64,000 nucleotides of DNA from the NCBI GenBank assembly GCA_025465355.1, contig JAODNN010000104.1, positions 1-64,000 of the forward strand. Reading direction: 5' to 3'. The notes beneath the pieces are model-generated. The model was given only the letters and a program-made list of their open reading frames with translations. It did not search any database and had not been told where the DNA came from. The DNA is from Blastococcus sp. GTDB lineage: Bacteria > Actinomycetota > Actinomycetes > Mycobacteriales > Geodermatophilaceae. A program made the position numbers and the translations under genes. Shown here one piece after another: positions 51,980-60,933 of this stretch (position 1 is its first letter; each line of letters opens with the position of its first letter).

Positions 51980-53181
51980 CGGTGCCCCGACCCGGCCCGG
52001 CGCGCCCGCTCGACGACGGGGGCGATGACCTCGAGCAGCGCATCGACATCGGCGTCGGTGGAGGTGTGCCCGAGGGTGAAGCGCAGTGAGCTGCGCGCCC
52101 GGTCGGTGTCGGCACCGACCGCGAGAAGCACGTGGCTGGGACGGGCGACGCCGGCGCTGCACGCCGAACCGGTCGAGCACTCGATGCCGCGGGCGTCGAG
52201 CAGCATGAGCAGCGCGTCCCCCTCGGCACCGCTGAAGGACAGGTGGGCGTTGCCGGGCAGCCGGCCCGGCCCTTGCCCGATCCGGTCGTCCAGGGTGGCC
52301 CCGTTGAGCTGGACGCCGGGCACCTGGTCCACGATGCCGGCCACCAGCCGGCCCCGGAGATCGGCGAGACGGGCGGCGCGCTCCTCGCGGGAGGCGACCG
52401 CCGTCACCGTGGCGACCGCCAGCCCGACGATGGCCGTGACGTCCAGCGTGCCGGAGCGGACGTCGCGCTCCTGTCCCCCGCCGTGCAGCAACGGCGTGCA
52501 CTCAGCGTCGCGGCGCAGCAGCAGCGCGCCGGCGCCCATGGGGCCGCCGAGCTTGTGCCCGGTCATCGTGAGCGCGTCGGCGCCGCTGGCGGCGAAGTCG
52601 ACCGGCACCTGGCCGACGGCCTGGACGGCGTCGGTGTGCAGCGGGACGCCGACGGCGTGTGCGAGCTCGGCCAGTGCGGCGATGTCGCTCACCGTGCCGA
52701 TCTCGTTGTTGGCCCACATCACGCTGGCGACGGCGACATCCTGCCCGTCGCCCAGCGCGTCCGCGAAGGCCTCGGGGAGGACGCGTCCGCTGGACTCGAC
52801 CGGCAGCCAGGTGAGGTCGGCGCCGTCGTGCTTGGCCAGCCATTCGACGCTGTCGAGGACGGCGTGGTGCTCGGCCGGGCTGACCACGATGCGGCGGCGA
52901 CGCGAGTCGGCGTCCCGTCGGGCCCAGAAGAGGCCCTTGACCGCGAGGTTGTCGCTCTCGGTCCCGCCGCCGGTGAACAGCACCTCCGACGGCCGCGCGC
53001 CGAGCGCCTCGGCCAGCCGCTCGCGCGACTGCTCGGCGACCCGCCGGGCGGCGCGGCCGCTCGCATGCAGCGACGAGGCGTTCCCGACGCGGCCCAGCTG
53101 CTCGGTCATCGCAGCCAGCACCTCGGGGAGCACCGGCGTGGTGGCCGCGTGGTCCAGGTAGACCGGGTCGGAGTTGCTCAT
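51976..53181 (-). CDS. Cysteine desulfurase (NifS/IscS family)
   Basis: 401 residues from ATG 53181. PLP enzyme that moves sulfur from cysteine to an enzyme Cys. [50 protein letters not shown], Lys210 in [14 protein letters not shown], and the loop [19 protein letters not shown] with Cys341. The short loop and SAC-x-x-x pattern place it in the IscS/group I type. Overlaps mnmA (sulfur acceptor) and the MFS gene upstream, so it most likely serves tRNA thiolation rather than a dedicated Fe-S operon. Confidence 0.95.
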   Translation of the reverse strand: MSNSDPVYLDHAATTPVLPEVLAAMTEQLGRVGNASSLHASGRAARRVAEQSRERLAEALGARPSEVLFTGGGTESDNLAVKGLFWARRDADSRRRRIVVSPAEHHAVLDSVEWLAKHDGADLTWLPVESSGRVLPEAFADALGDGQDVAVASVMWANNEIGTVSDIAALAELAHAVGVPLHTDAVQAVGQVPVDFAASGADALTMTGHKLGGPMGAGALLLRRDAECTPLLHGGGQERDVRSGTLDVTAIVGLAVATVTAVASREERAARLADLRGRLVAGIVDQVPGVQLNGATLDDRIGQGPGRLPGNAHLSFSGAEGDALLMLLDARGIECSTGSACSAGVARPSHVLLAVGADTDRARSSLRFTLGHTSTDADVDALLEVIAPVVERARRAGSGHR

Positions 53182-54656
53182 GACGTTGCCAGGGTAGTCG
53201 CGGGCACGGAGGCCCCCGGCGCGGCCGCCGGGGCCCCGGCCCGGGGCGCGAGCACCGCACCCAGGCCGGCCAGGACGGTGAGGACTCCTACGGCGACCAG
53301 CACCGCCGCGCGCAGCGGGAGCAGGCCGCCCGCAGTCGCGGCGACGAGCACTCCGACGAGGCCCACGCACAACGCCGATCCCGTCACGTCGGCGATCTGG
53401 AAGGCGGCCGAGTCGGCGCCCCGGCGGTGTTCGGGTGACTGGTCGAGGAGCAGCACGCCCACGCTGGGCATGCCGAGGCCCATACCGAGCCCGGCCACGG
53501 CCCAGCTGAGATAGGCCGGCCAGCCGCCCATGCCGGGAACGGCGATCCACGCCGTCGCGGCCAGGCCGGCGGCGAGCAGCAGGAAGCCGACCCGCAGCAG
53601 CCGCACCCGCGACGCCCCGGGACGGCGGCCCTGCAGCTGGGACGCGACCGCCCAGCCCAGCGCCCCCGCGGTGAGCGGCACCCCGGCGGCAGCGGGGCTG
53701 TAGCCGTGCAAGCGGGACAGGGCCAGGGGCAGCAGGGCGTCCACGCCGAAGAACGACCCGGCCAGCAGGCCGCGCGTGGCCACGACGGCCGGCAGCCCCC
53801 TCCGGCCCCGGACCACGCCGGGCGGGAGCAGTGGGCGCAGCCCCACGGCGAGCGCGGCGAGCCCGAGCACGGCGATGCCGACAGCGGCCAGGTCCAGGCG
53901 CTGACCGGCGTACTGGAGTGCGCCGATCCCCAGGCCGGCCAGAGCCGCCCACCAGCGCCGCCCTCGCGCCGGAGCCTGGTCCCCCTCGGGCACGGCGAGG
54001 CGGCGCATCGCCGGCAGCACCAGCACCAGGCCGACGGCGATCAGCGGCAGCAGGCCGAGGAAGACCAGCCGCCAGCTGAGGTGCGCGGTGACCAGCCCGG
54101 CGACGAGCGGGCCGACGAGAGCCGGCAGTACCCAGGCAGCCGAGATGGCGCCGAACAACCGCGGCCGCAGCTCCGCCTCGTAGGCCTGGCCGGCGACGAC
54201 ATAGAGGGAGACCGCGATGATCCCGGCCCCGACGCCCTGCACGGCCCGCGCGGCCACGAACAGCGCCATGCTCCCTGCCGATCCGGCGGCGAGCAGGCCG
54301 ACGGCGAACCCGGCGACGCCGCCCAGCAGCGCGGTCCGCGGACCGCTCCGGTCGCCGGCGTCCCCGCCGACCACCATCCCGACGACCGAGGCCACCAGGA
54401 AGGCGCTGAACGGCCAGCCGTACCAGGCCAGGCCGTGCAGCTCGGCCACCGCCGTCGGCATCGCGGTCGCAACGGCCATGGACTCGAAGGCGACGAAGGT
54501 GACCAGCATGAGCAGGCCCGCGGTCGGCAGCCGGTGCGTCCGGTCGAAGAGGGACGGAGAGCTGGTGCGCACGTTCCTCGCCAACTCGCTGCCTGCGCCG
54601 GAGCTTCCCGCGAAGACGCGTCGAGCGCCGACCCCGGAGGAATCGGCGCTCGACAT
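53178..54656 (-). CDS. MFS transporter (drug-efflux type)
   Basis: 492 residues from ATG 54656. After a ~40-residue cytoplasmic N-terminus with Ser/Arg, 12-14 membrane helices follow. MFS motif A appears as [17 protein letters not shown] after helix 2; [23 protein letters not shown] is motif B/C-like of antiporters. Most like DHA1/DHA2-type exporters. It overlaps the cysteine desulfurase gene by 4 nt although no functional link is obvious. Its start is directly bordered by a C-rich repeat (copy B), so its promoter must lie in or beyond that. Confidence 0.9.
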   Translation of the reverse strand: MSSADSSGVGARRVFAGSSGAGSELARNVRTSSPSLFDRTHRLPTAGLLMLVTFVAFESMAVATAMPTAVAELHGLAWYGWPFSAFLVASVVGMVVGGDAGDRSGPRTALLGGVAGFAVGLLAAGSAGSMALFVAARAVQGVGAGIIAVSLYVVAGQAYEAELRPRLFGAISAAWVLPALVGPLVAGLVTAHLSWRLVFLGLLPLIAVGLVLVLPAMRRLAVPEGDQAPARGRRWWAALAGLGIGALQYAGQRLDLAAVGIAVLGLAALAVGLRPLLPPGVVRGRRGLPAVVATRGLLAGSFFGVDALLPLALSRLHGYSPAAAGVPLTAGALGWAVASQLQGRRPGASRVRLLRVGFLLLAAGLAATAWIAVPGMGGWPAYLSWAVAGLGMGLGMPSVGVLLLDQSPEHRRGADSAAFQIADVTGSALCVGLVGVLVAATAGGLLPLRAAVLVAVGVLTVLAGLGAVLAPRAGAPAAAPGASVPATTLATS

Positions 54657-54744
54657 GGCCCCGTCCCGGGTCCCGCCCTGAGCGTGCGAAGGGTGGGGAG
54701 GACGGGGTCCTTCTACGTGCGAGCGGTGGGGGGCAGGGGGTCCT
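54657..54744 (-). repeat. C-rich dispersed repeat, copy B (one and a half units after etfA)
   Basis: On the minus strand AAGGACCCCCTGCC...CGCTCGCAC (54717-54744) is a half unit starting at the etfA stop TAA, followed by a complete, more diverged unit (54657-54711) ending GGGACGGGGCC directly before the MFS start codon. It occupies almost the whole etfA-MFS gap. Confidence 0.75.
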
Positions 54745-55722
54745 TTATTTGCGGGCGGTGATCTGCTCGGTCGCGGCCGGGACGACGGTGTTCAGGTCGC
54801 CGATGACGCCGAAGTCGGCCAGCTCGAAGATCGGGGCCTCGGGGTCCTTGTTGATGGCCACGATGGTCTTCGAGGTCTGCATGCCGGCCCGGTGCTGGAT
54901 CGCCCCGGAGATGCCGACGGCGATGTAGAGCTGCGGCGAGACGGTCTTGCCGGTCTGGCCCACCTGGAAGCTGTGCGGGTAGAAGCCGGAGTCGACCGCC
55001 GCACGGGAGGCTCCGACGGCCGCGCCGAGGGAGTCGGCCAGCGCCTCGATGATGGAGAAGTTCTCGGCACTGGCGACACCACGGCCACCGGAGACGACGA
55101 TCGACGCCTCCGTCAGCTCCGGCCGGCTGCTCTTCTGCTCGACCACGCGGTCGACGACGCGGGCCTGCCTGGCCTGGTCGGAGAGCGTCACCGACACCGG
55201 CTGCTCGGCCCCGGCCGCGGGGGCGGGCTCGGGGGTGACCGAGTTGCCGCGCAGCGTGTAGATCGGCGTCCCGGTGGTGACCTTCGAGTGGACGATCGTC
55301 TGGCCGGCGAAGGCCACCTGGGTCGCCGTGCCGTCGGCGGCGATCTCGGTGACGTCGGTGAGGAAACCGCTACCGGTCTTGACGGCCAGCCGGGCGGCGA
55401 CCTCCTTGCCCTCGGGGGAGGACGGGATGACGACGGCGGCCGGCGACTTCTCGTTCACCAGCTGCGCCAGCACCTCGGCCTTGGGGGCGACCAGGAAACC
55501 GTCGACGTCGTCGGACTCGGCGACGTAGACGATGGCGGCGCCGTACTCCGCGAGGGCGTCCTTCACCCCGGCGGCGGTGCCGGGGGCGGCGACGACGACC
55601 GCCGACGGCTCACCGAGCGCGCGGGCCGCGGTGAGTGCTTCCAGGGTGGTCTTGCGGACGCCCGCTCCACCCGAACCATTGCCGGCCGGGTTGAGCTCGG
55701 CCAGGACCAGGACCTCTGCCAT
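54745..55722 (-). CDS. etfA: Electron transfer flavoprotein subunit alpha
   Basis: 325 residues from ATG 55722. EtfA binds FAD and passes electrons from acyl-CoA dehydrogenases to the quinone pool. N-terminal domain [12 protein letters not shown]-terminal FAD domain [19 protein letters not shown] and [74 protein letters not shown] is the full ETF-alpha signature. Follows etfB by 35 nt. Confidence 0.97.
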   Translation of the reverse strand: MAEVLVLAELNPAGNGSGGAGVRKTTLEALTAARALGEPSAVVVAAPGTAAGVKDALAEYGAAIVYVAESDDVDGFLVAPKAEVLAQLVNEKSPAAVVIPSSPEGKEVAARLAVKTGSGFLTDVTEIAADGTATQVAFAGQTIVHSKVTTGTPIYTLRGNSVTPEPAPAAGAEQPVSVTLSDQARQARVVDRVVEQKSSRPELTEASIVVSGGRGVASAENFSIIEALADSLGAAVGASRAAVDSGFYPHSFQVGQTGKTVSPQLYIAVGISGAIQHRAGMQTSKTIVAINKDPEAPIFELADFGVIGDLNTVVPAATEQITARK

Positions 55723-55757
55723 GGGGTATGTGCTCCTCTTCCTTGATCCGGGCCGGG

Positions 55758-56537
55758 TCAGACGATCTTCTGCTCGGCGAGGTAGCCGACCAGCTTCTCG
55801 GCGCCGTCGCCCTCGTCGGTGACCTTCACGCCCTCACCCTTCGGCGGGCGGCCGGCGAAGTCGAGGACCTGGGTGGAGGCGTTGGCCAGGCCGACGGTGC
55901 CCGGGTCGACGCCGAGGTCGGCCAGCGACTTGGTCTCGACCGGCTTCTTCTTGGCGGCCATGATCCCCTTGAACGAGGGGTAGCGCGGCTCGTTGATGGT
56001 GTCCCAGGTGGACACGATCGCCGGCAGAGGCGCCTCGACGGCCCAGTAACCGCCGTCGGTCTGCCGCTCGATCTTCGCGGTCGTCCCCTCGACGGTGAGC
56101 TTGCGGGCGCCCGACAGCTGCGGGATGCCGAGACGCTCGGAGAGCAGGGCCGGCATCACGCTCATCTGGCTGTCGGTGGCCTCCGCTCCCATGAGGACCA
56201 GGTCGTACTCCAGCTGCTGGAGCGCGGCCGCCAGGACGGCGCTGGTCTGCAGCGCGTCCGACCCGTGCAACGCGTCGTCGACGACGTGCACGGCCTTGTC
56301 CGCGCCCATGGAGAGGGCCTTGCGGATGGCGTCGGTGGCGGAATCGGGGCCGACGGTCAGCACGGTGACCTCGCCGCCCTGGGCCTCCTTGACCGTCAGC
56401 GCCTCCTCGATGGCGTACTCGTCCATCTCGTTGATGACGTTGTCAGCGGTAGCGCGGGCGACGGTGTTGTCCGCCGAGTCCAGCTTGCGCTCACTGCCCG
56501 AGTCCGGGACCTGCTTGACAAGAACGACGATGTTCAA
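55758..56537 (-). CDS. etfB: Electron transfer flavoprotein subunit beta
   Basis: 259 residues. MNIVVLVKQVPDSGSERKLD at the start, NEMDEYAIEEALTVKEAQGGEVTVLTVGPDSATDAIRKALSMGADKAVHV as the AMP-binding fold, and the recognition loop GAEATDSQMSVMPALLSERLGIPQLSGARKLTVEGTTAKIERQTDGGYWAVEAPLPAIVS are typical. First gene of etfBA; a GTTAC-N6-GTAAC palindrome lies 67 nt upstream of its ATG. Confidence 0.97.
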   Translation of the reverse strand: MNIVVLVKQVPDSGSERKLDSADNTVARATADNVINEMDEYAIEEALTVKEAQGGEVTVLTVGPDSATDAIRKALSMGADKAVHVVDDALHGSDALQTSAVLAAALQQLEYDLVLMGAEATDSQMSVMPALLSERLGIPQLSGARKLTVEGTTAKIERQTDGGYWAVEAPLPAIVSTWDTINEPRYPSFKGIMAAKKKPVETKSLADLGVDPGTVGLANASTQVLDFAGRPPKGEGVKVTDEGDGAEKLVGYLAEQKIV

Positions 56538-56603
56538 CGCTCGGACCTTCCTCCGCGACGTTCAGGACGCGGGCCCACGGCCCGCCTGGCTCCGATCATG
56601 GAG

Positions 56604-56619
56604 GTTACTGGGCGGTAAC
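56604..56619. promoter_or_regulatory. Palindrome GTTAC-N6-GTAAC upstream of etfBA
   Basis: GTTACTGGGCGGTAAC in the 114-bp gap between the ABC ATPase stop and the etfB start. Symmetric half-sites of this type with TTAC/GTAA ends are bound by TetR-family lipid-metabolism regulators; the protein here is unknown, as no such regulator is in the window. Confidence 0.5.
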
Positions 56620-56651
56620 GCGGACGCGAGCCGAGGGGCGGGTGACGCCGC

Positions 56652-57803
56652 TCACGCCGCCCCGTCGGCGTCCGTGACAGTGGGCTCCACGGGCGCGACG
56701 AGCACCGGCCGGTCGGCGGGGCGGACGGTGACCAGCGTCCCCGGGGTGAGGTCGGCGCTCGAGGCGCTGGGGACGTCGATCTTCACCTCGACGCCGTCCG
56801 GCAGCGCCACCGCGACGCGCGTGCTGGCGCCGGAGAACGTGCGGGTCACGACCCGGCCGGCCCCGGCGGCGTCCGCCGACACCTGCAGCGACTCAGGCCG
56901 GACGAGGGCGACCACCGGACCGGAGGCCGGCGCGGAGCCGGCCAGCAGACGGCGGGTCCCGAGCAGCTCCACCTCGCCGCCACTGACGGTCGCGGGCAGC
57001 CGGTTCATCGTGCCGACGAACTCGGCCACGAACGCGGTCGCGGGCCGCTCGTACAGCTCGTCGGGCGAGGCGATCTGCTCCAGCCGGCCGCTGCGCATCA
57101 CCCCGACACGATCGGCGACCGAGAGCGCCTCGGACTGGTCGTGGGTGACGAAGACGGTCGTGATGCCGAGCTCGAGCTGGATCCGGCGGATCTCCTCACG
57201 CAACTGGACGCGCACCTGGGCGTCCAGCGCGGACAGCGGCTCGTCGAGCAGCAGCACCTGAGGAGCCACGGCAAGTGCCCGGGCCAGCGCAACCCGCTGC
57301 TGCTGGCCGCCCGACAACTGGTGCGGGTACCGGTTCCCCCGGTCGGCGAGGCCCACCAGCTCCAGCAGCTCGGCGGCCCGGCCGGCCCGCTCGGCCTTGC
57401 CCCGGCGGCGCACCCGCAGGCCGAACGCGACGTTGTCGGCCACGGTGAGGTTCGGGAACAGGCTGTAGGCCTGGAAGACCATGCCCATGTCCCGCTTGCT
57501 CGCCGGGACGTCGGTGATGTCCCGCCCACCGAGGAGCACCCGGCCCTCGTCGGGCCGGTCGAACCCCGCGATCGCCCGCAGCGCCGTCGTCTTGCCGCAG
57601 CCCGACGGGCCCAGCAGCGCCAGGAACTCGCCGCCGTCGATGTCGAGATCCAGGCCGTCGAGCGCCAGCACCGAGCCGTACCGGCGGGTCAGCCCCTCCA
57701 GCCGCACGCCGACCCCGGGCCGGTCCCGAAGCTCGGCGGTGCTTCCGGACCTGCTGCCTGCCGGCATCTCGCTCTCGGCGGTGGTGGCGGCGGACGCCGT
57801 CAT
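56652..57803 (-). CDS. ABC transporter ATP-binding protein (PotA/FbpC type)
   Basis: 383 residues from ATG 57803 with AAGGAG 6 nt upstream; ATG overlaps the permease TGA. Walker A LLGPSGCGKTTALRAIAG, signature HQLSGGQQQRVALARAL, Walker B VLLLDEPLSALD, switch VTHDQSEAL. The C-terminal TOBE domain (about 280-375) is as in MalK/PotA/PhnT/FbpC. It powers the import of the substrate bound by the lipoprotein encoded 3 kb upstream. Last gene of the operon. Confidence 0.95.
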   Translation of the reverse strand: MTASAATTAESEMPAGSRSGSTAELRDRPGVGVRLEGLTRRYGSVLALDGLDLDIDGGEFLALLGPSGCGKTTALRAIAGFDRPDEGRVLLGGRDITDVPASKRDMGMVFQAYSLFPNLTVADNVAFGLRVRRRGKAERAGRAAELLELVGLADRGNRYPHQLSGGQQQRVALARALAVAPQVLLLDEPLSALDAQVRVQLREEIRRIQLELGITTVFVTHDQSEALSVADRVGVMRSGRLEQIASPDELYERPATAFVAEFVGTMNRLPATVSGGEVELLGTRRLLAGSAPASGPVVALVRPESLQVSADAAGAGRVVTRTFSGASTRVAVALPDGVEVKIDVPSASSADLTPGTLVTVRPADRPVLVAPVEPTVTDADGAA

Positions 57804-58699
57804 GAGGTCTCCTTCGTGTCGCGCCGGCGGTCCAGCGCGGAGATCAGCAGCAGCAGGCCCCACGTCACCATCAGGGCGAGCACCGAGACCGCCACCGACA
57901 ACTGCGGTGCGGACCCCGAGATCTTGACGATCCAGGTCGGGAAGGTCTCGAAGCCCAGGATCGACGCGATCGTGAACTCGCCCATCACCAGGGCGAGGGT
58001 CAGGAACGAGGCGTTGAGCACCGACGTGCGCAGCACCGGCAGGACGACCGACAGCAACACCCGTGGCCAGGACGCGCCCAGGCTGCGGCCGGCCTCGGTG
58101 AGGGTGCGCAGGTCGGCTCCACGCACGCCGGCGTCCAGCGCGCGGTAGACGAAGGGCATGGCCAGGACCACGTAGACCAGCACCAGGATCCAGGGCAGCG
58201 CCGGCTTCTGGAGGGCGAAGAACGCCTGCGCCAGCGGAGTGTTCAGGAAGTAGTCGGGCGCCCAGGACAACACGCTGCGCACGCCGACGACCAAGGCGAT
58301 CGGCGGCAGCACGAGCGGCAGGAGCGTGAGCAGTTCGACCGTCGTCCGCATCCGCCGCAGCCGCAGCTCCACCAGGACGACGGTCGGGACCATGAGCGCC
58401 AGCACGATCAGCACGGTGAGGACGGCGAGGATCAGCGAGCGGGTGAACGCCACGGCGAAGCCGGGGGACGACGGGATGCCGGTGTAGAACTCGGCGGTCA
58501 GCCCGCCTCCGCCCCGGCGCACGGTGAACAGCACCGACGCCGCGATCGGCACCACGAAGTAGAGGCCGAGCACGAGGAGGACGGCGAACCGCCAGGCTCC
58601 CGCTCCGCGCCGACCCCGGCGCAGCGCGGTCGGCGGCGCTACTCCCCCGGCGCCCGCCACGCCGGCGGCGCCGACCCCGGTGGTGCCGAGCGCCGTCAC
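57800..58699 (-). CDS. ABC transporter permease (second)
   Basis: 299 residues from GTG 58699, overlapping the upstream permease TGA as GTGA; longer frames are shadows. Six membrane helices; the BPD_transp_1 EAA loop reads RTLTEAGRSLGASWPRVLLSVVLPVLRTSVLNA. Pairs with the other permease for a PotC/PhnV-like role. Starts with a flexible Ala/Gly-rich tail of about 35 residues. Confidence 0.92.
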   Translation of the reverse strand: MTALGTTGVGAAGVAGAGGVAPPTALRRGRRGAGAWRFAVLLVLGLYFVVPIAASVLFTVRRGGGGLTAEFYTGIPSSPGFAVAFTRSLILAVLTVLIVLALMVPTVVLVELRLRRMRTTVELLTLLPLVLPPIALVVGVRSVLSWAPDYFLNTPLAQAFFALQKPALPWILVLVYVVLAMPFVYRALDAGVRGADLRTLTEAGRSLGASWPRVLLSVVLPVLRTSVLNASFLTLALVMGEFTIASILGFETFPTWIVKISGSAPQLSVAVSVLALMVTWGLLLLISALDRRRDTKETS

Positions 58700-59604
58700 G
58701 ACAGCCACCGCTGGGTGCGCCGTTGCACCCAGGCGTAGAAGGCCATCACGACGCCGATCAGCAGCATCATCCCGAGCGCCAGCGCCTTGCCCAGGCTCTC
58801 CGCACCGACGACGACGTTGCTCGACAGCGCGTCGGAGATCTGCAGGGTGACCAGCGGGATGCTGCTGCCGACGAGGGCGTACGCGGTGGCGTACGCGGCG
58901 AACGCGGAGGCGAACAGCAGCATCGTCGCGCCGATGACCGGCGGCGCGAGCACCGGGCCACCGACGTGCCGCCAGTACTGCCAGCCGGAGGCACCCAGAT
59001 TGTCCGACGCCTCCCGCCACTGGGGGCGCAGCGCCTCGAGCGCGGGCGTGATCGTCAGCACCATCAGTGGGATCAGGAAGTAGAGGTAGACCAGCGCCAG
59101 ACCCGTCATCGAGAAGAGCGAGAAGCCGCCCAGCCCGATGCCGAGAGTGTTGGTGAGGAAGACCGTCAGAACCCCGGCGTTGCCGATGGTCGCGAGGAAC
59201 GCGAACGCCAGGGGGACGCCACCGAAGTTGGCCAGCACGCCCGACGCGGTCAGCACCAGACGGCGCAGGAGCAGATTGCGCCGGGTGCGCGAGATCGCCA
59301 CAGCCAGGGCGAGGCCGAGGACGGCGCCGAGCACCGCGGTGATCACCGACAGCTCCAGGCTGCCGAGGTAGGCCCGCCGGTAGGGGCCCTTGGTGACCGC
59401 GACGATCGACGCGGTCGACCACGAGGTCTGGAACGTGGTCGGGTCCGTGGTGCGGAACGCCTCGATGGCGACCACGACGACGGGCAGCAGCAGGAACACC
59501 GCGATGTAGAGGAAGAACGGCAGCGCGCCGAGCGCGACCAGTGCACGGCCGCGCCGGCCCCCGCTGCGGGGGGCCGGCGCGGTCGTTCCGGATGCGGTAC
59601 TCAG
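58696..59604 (-). CDS. ABC transporter permease (first), probable CTG start
   Basis: 302 residues if begun at CTG 59604; GTG 59499 gives 267. The upstream in-frame sequence reads STASGTTAPAPRSGGRRGRALV then the first half of helix 1 (ALGALPFFLYIAVFLLLPVVVV), so starting at 59499 would truncate the helix and remove the basic cytoplasmic tail. The CTG overlaps the TGA of the binding-protein gene, repeating the 4-nt overlap seen at the other two junctions. No ATG, GTG or TTG is in frame upstream of 59499. EAA loop: REASDNLGASGWQYWRHVGGPVLAPPVIGATM. Confidence 0.87.
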   Translation of the reverse strand: MSTASGTTAPAPRSGGRRGRALVALGALPFFLYIAVFLLLPVVVVAIEAFRTTDPTTFQTSWSTASIVAVTKGPYRRAYLGSLELSVITAVLGAVLGLALAVAISRTRRNLLLRRLVLTASGVLANFGGVPLAFAFLATIGNAGVLTVFLTNTLGIGLGGFSLFSMTGLALVYLYFLIPLMVLTITPALEALRPQWREASDNLGASGWQYWRHVGGPVLAPPVIGATMLLFASAFAAYATAYALVGSSIPLVTLQISDALSSNVVVGAESLGKALALGMMLLIGVVMAFYAWVQRRTQRWLS

Positions 59605-60746
59605 CCCGACATCTCCGCGTTCCAGCGATCGGCGACCACCTTCTGGGCCGCCGTCTGCTGGGCCTGGGTCGGGAACTCGACCGATCCCGAGACCTCGGGC
59701 AGCGCCTTGAGGGCGGCGGCGTCGGCGGTGCCGGCCTTCTTCATCGCGTCCAGCCGGACCGGACGGGAGTGGCCCTGCAGCCAGATGTTCTGCCCCTCGT
59801 CGCTGTAGAGGAACTCCTCCCAGAGGCGCGCGGCCGCCGGGTGCGGGGCGAACTTGCTGATGGCCTGGTTGTAGTAGCTGCCGAACACGCCATCGGTCGG
59901 AACGTTGACCTCGAAGGTCACGCCGGCCTTCTTCAGGGTGTCGACCTGGCCGAGGTTGGCGTAGTCCCAGTCGATCGAGATCGGCGTCTCACCGCTCTGC
60001 ACCGTGGCCGGGGTGATCTCGACCGGGTTGAAGTTGCCGGCCTTCTTCACCGAGACGAAGAAGTCGATCCCCTTGCCGATGTCGTCCAGGCTGCCGCCGT
60101 TGGCCAGCGAGGCGGCCCATACGCCGCTGAACGCCGCGCCCGCCTTCGTCGGGTTGCCGTTGAGGGCCACCTGCTTGGCGTACTGCGGGTCGAGCAGCTC
60201 CTTGAAGGAGGTCGGGCAGACCTTCACCTTCTGCGTGTTGCAGCCGATCGAGATGAAGCCGCCGTAATCGTTGTACCAGTTGCCCTTCGGGTCCTTCTGG
60301 TTGTCGGGGATGTCCCCCCACGTGGCCACCTGGTAGGGCGCGGTCAGCTTCTGCGCGGCCGCCTGCAGCGCGAAGCTCGCGCTGACGTCGAGGACGTCGG
60401 GGGCGCGATCCTGCCCCTTCTGGCTGGTGACGGCGTTGAGCTCGTCTGAGCTGGAGCCGTCGGGCAGCGCGCTGTTGATCTTGATGCCGTACTTGTCCGT
60501 GAACGCCTTGAGCATCGCGCCGTAGTTGGCCCAGCTCGGGGGCAGCGCGATGACGTTGAGCGTCCCCTCGGCCTTTGCGGCCTTCACCAGGGCGTCCATC
60601 CCACCGACGTCCTTGGCGGAGGTCGCGGTGGCGGCGTTGGTCCCGCCCCCGGTGCCCCCGGTTCCGGCGCCGCTCGAGCCGCAGGCGGTGAGGGCCAGCC
60701 CGGCAGTGACGGCCACGACGGCCGCTCGCAGGGTGCTTCGTCGCAC
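59601..60746 (-). CDS. ABC transporter substrate-binding lipoprotein
   Basis: 381 residues from GTG 60746 with AGGAGG 6 nt upstream. Signal peptide with lipobox LTAC, Cys22, then a Gly/Thr linker. Periplasmic-binding fold class II (SBP_bac_1/8): AEGTLNVIALPPSWANYGAMLKAFTDKYGIKI, DVLDVSASFALQAAAQ, YGGFISIGCNTQKV, GETPISIDWDYANLGQVDTLKKAG, and YYNQAISKFAPHPAAARLWEEFLYSDEGQNIWLQGHSRPVRLDAM. Relatives import polyamines, 2-aminoethylphosphonate or ferric iron; the ligand is not evident. Two Cys (GCNTQKVKVCPT) may form a disulfide. First gene of the importer operon. Confidence 0.92.
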   Translation of the reverse strand: MRRSTLRAAVVAVTAGLALTACGSSGAGTGGTGGGTNAATATSAKDVGGMDALVKAAKAEGTLNVIALPPSWANYGAMLKAFTDKYGIKINSALPDGSSSDELNAVTSQKGQDRAPDVLDVSASFALQAAAQKLTAPYQVATWGDIPDNQKDPKGNWYNDYGGFISIGCNTQKVKVCPTSFKELLDPQYAKQVALNGNPTKAGAAFSGVWAASLANGGSLDDIGKGIDFFVSVKKAGNFNPVEITPATVQSGETPISIDWDYANLGQVDTLKKAGVTFEVNVPTDGVFGSYYNQAISKFAPHPAAARLWEEFLYSDEGQNIWLQGHSRPVRLDAMKKAGTADAAALKALPEVSGSVEFPTQAQQTAAQKVVADRWNAEMSG

Positions 60747-60773
60747 GTGTCCTCCTGGTAGTGGTGCCGCGTC

Positions 60774-60789
60774 GCACCGATCATGGTGC
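60774..60789. promoter_or_regulatory. Inverted repeat upstream of the ABC importer operon
   Basis: GCACC, GATCAT, GGTGC: 5-bp arms 27 nt upstream of the substrate-binding gene start, inside a 187-bp gap that otherwise shows no gene. The flanks repeat GCGGCACCA directly. Weak evidence for an operator. Confidence 0.35.
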
Positions 60790-60933
60790 CGCTACGCGCT
60801 GGGCCTCGATGACCCGGTCCGCGCAACCTGGCCGATTGTGGCCGACGGATCGACTCCCGGGGCAGTTACGCGACCCGAACGTGACCTGGCCATTCGGTGA
60901 ACCCGTACGGAACGGGTGTCCGGCGCCGATACC

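Noticed and set aside
60901-60917. ACCCGT-N5-ACGGGT as an operator
   Set aside because: It lies beyond the 3' end of the enoyl-CoA hydratase gene and far from the importer start; short arms and no supporting promoter signals.
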